From assembly GCA_947627805.1 (NCBI GenBank), contig CANQXB010000069.1:1-5818 (forward strand): a stretch of 5,818 nucleotides of DNA, given 5' to 3'. Made by a program: the position numbers and the translations under genes. Positions 4,635-5,818 of the stretch are shown piece after piece. The notes under the pieces were generated by a model that was not told where the DNA came from, ran no database searches, and saw only the letters and a list, made by a program, of their open reading frames with translations. The stretch is from an uncultured Bacilli bacterium. Lineage in GTDB: Bacteria; Bacillota_I; Bacilli_A; RF39; UBA660. Position 1 is the stretch's first letter, and each line of letters opens with the position of its first letter.

Positions 4635-5818
4635 ATGGCAAATTTAGATAAATATAATGCGAAAAGAAATTTTAAGAAAACGAAAGAACCTAAAGGTAAA
4701 GTAGAAAACAAAAAAGGAAAAAAATTAAGATTCGTTGTCCAACATCATTTGGCTAGAAAAGACCATTATGACTTTAGGTTGGAATGGAATGGAACTTTAA
4801 AAAGTTGGGCAGTTCCCAAAGGCCCATCATATAATTCTAAAGATAAAAGACTCGCCATTATGGTAGAGGATCATCCTTTAAGTTATCGTAATTTTGAAGG
4901 AACTATTCCTAAGGGTGAATATGGTGGGGGAACTGTTATGCTTTGGGATGAAGGATATTGGGAACCAATCACCAAAATAAATAAAAATTTTAAAGTAAAT
5001 ATGCTTAAATTTACTCTTTATGGCCAAAGATTAAAAGGTAAATGGACTTTAATTAAACTTTCTAATGATACAGATGATTGGCTATTAATTAAAGAAAAAG
5101 ATAATTATTTAGAATATAAAGATATTACAAAACTAAATAAAAGTATTAAAACAAATAGAACTATGCAAGAAATAAAAGATAACATCACTAAAACTAAGAC
5201 TAATTTAAAGGAAAATATTGTCGATAATATTGAAATATCTAGTCCAGATAAAGTTATTTTTAAAAATCCTAAAGTTACCAAAATGGATATTGTGAAGTAC
5301 TATCATAAAGTAGCTAAAAGAATGTTTCCTTACTTAAACAATCGTCTTATTAGCACGATTAGATGCCCAGATGGGTATAGGGGTGATATCTTTTTCAAAA
5401 AGCATTTCGAAAACAAAAATAAAGGTATCGGCAAAGTTATTTTAGATGGGGGAAATGAAAGGGAAGACTACTATTATATTAAAAATACGGAAGGTTTAAT
5501 TTCGGAAGTCCAAATGAATAGTTATGAATTTCACGTTTGGGGTAGCACCATTAAATCTTTAGAAAAACCTGATATTATGGTTTTTGATTTAGACCCTGAT
5601 GAAAAATTAAGTATTAAAAAACTAAGAGATGGTGTTAAAGATTTAAAAAGTATTTTAGATAAGTTAAATTTAAAATCTTATCTTAAAACAAGTGGTGGTA
5701 AAGGTTATCATATTCTAGTACCTATTAAAATGCAATTAAATTGGGAAGAATTTCGAAAAACCGCTAAAAATATTGCTCTTTTAATGGAAAGAACTTGGCC
5801 TGATAAATATACCAGTAA
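4635..5818 (+). CDS. ligD: LigD-type end-joining protein: 3'-phosphoesterase plus polymerase domains, cut off by the window end
   Basis: LigD works with Ku in bacterial non-homologous end joining. The phosphoesterase trims 3' ends, and the polymerase fills gaps, often with ribonucleotides. Residues 1 to about 160 are the phosphoesterase domain. H38, H44, D46, R48 and H80 match, by constant spacing, the active-site residues known from Pseudomonas LigD (H42, H48, D50, R52, H84), and GTIPKGEYGGG is present. A charged linker (about 160-200) leads to the primase-like polymerase domain from about 205. It has the metal-binding pair D318 and D320 in FDLDPD, and SGGKGYH at 353-359, again with the spacing of the Pseudomonas enzyme. 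No ligase domain lies between them, unlike Pseudomonas (phosphoesterase-ligase-polymerase). Start ATG 4635 follows GAGGT (4625-4629). At least 394 residues are present; the frame is still open at the edge, and a ligase domain could lie beyond it. A Ku gene would be expected nearby. Confidence 0.93.
   Translation, partial: MANLDKYNAKRNFKKTKEPKGKVENKKGKKLRFVVQHHLARKDHYDFRLEWNGTLKSWAVPKGPSYNSKDKRLAIMVEDHPLSYRNFEGTIPKGEYGGGTVMLWDEGYWEPITKINKNFKVNMLKFTLYGQRLKGKWTLIKLSNDTDDWLLIKEKDNYLEYKDITKLNKSIKTNRTMQEIKDNITKTKTNLKENIVDNIEISSPDKVIFKNPKVTKMDIVKYYHKVAKRMFPYLNNRLISTIRCPDGYRGDIFFKKHFENKNKGIGKVILDGGNEREDYYYIKNTEGLISEVQMNSYEFHVWGSTIKSLEKPDIMVFDLDPDEKLSIKKLRDGVKDLKSILDKLNLKSYLKTSGGKGYHILVPIKMQLNWEEFRKTAKNIALLMERTWPDKYTS

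Noticed and set aside
1..5818. tRNA, rRNA, CRISPR arrays, transposase genes or long terminal repeats
   Set aside because: No cloverleaf, regularly spaced direct repeats or transposase motifs were seen on either strand. The only shared long element is the 17-bp operator candidate.

Overview
The window is extremely AT-rich. It has strong AGGAGG-type ribosome binding sites, sigma-A-like promoters (TATAAT, TTGTTT) and a classic U-tract terminator. Tryptophan is written TGG, and the methylase ORF ends at TGA, so the code is standard rather than the mycoplasma code. This suggests a low-GC Bacillota-like bacterium (clostridial, erysipelotrichial or a related uncultured group). The exact taxon cannot be read from the sequence. 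The content is accessory or defence-like, with several decayed genes.

Left part (1-2760): a restriction-modification island. A forward pair encodes a DNA methyltransferase (168-992, motifs DAFLGSGTT and HPPYW) and an overlapping PD-(D/E)XK nuclease candidate (973-1824). The pair ends in a near-perfect intrinsic terminator (1799-1837). Converging on it from the right is a reverse-strand C-R type operon: a small helix-turn-helix controller protein (2697-2491) followed 10 bp later by a second, unrelated nuclease-like gene (2480-1844). That second gene carries two Cys-x2-Cys pairs and is broken by a frameshift near 2323-2285. The methyltransferase promoter and the controller promoter, about 2.6 kb apart and facing each other, carry the same 17-bp element with one mismatch (112-128 and, inverted, 2760-2744). 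It is the obvious candidate C-box through which the controller governs both transcription units.

Middle (2789-3753): decayed sequence on the reverse strand. A 63-codon ORF with an internal stop is followed by a gene-poor AT-rich stretch. Beyond it lies a Fic-family gene with an intact VbhA-like N-terminal antitoxin segment and the first half of the Fic fold, but it stops before the catalytic HPFxxGN motif. Upstream of it, probably in the same operon, is an unrecognised protein with a single C-terminal membrane anchor (4487-3792), driven by a well-formed promoter at 4540-4512.

Right edge (4635-5818, incomplete): a LigD-type end-joining protein. Its 3'-phosphoesterase domain is followed by a polymerase/primase domain, with no ligase domain between them. 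It is transcribed divergently from the membrane gene and runs off the window.

Working together (inference): the controller times methyltransferase and nuclease expression. The system has probably lost its second nuclease by mutation, and the surviving methylase may now act with the adjacent PD-(D/E)XK protein or alone. No RNA genes, CRISPR arrays or transposase genes were seen.
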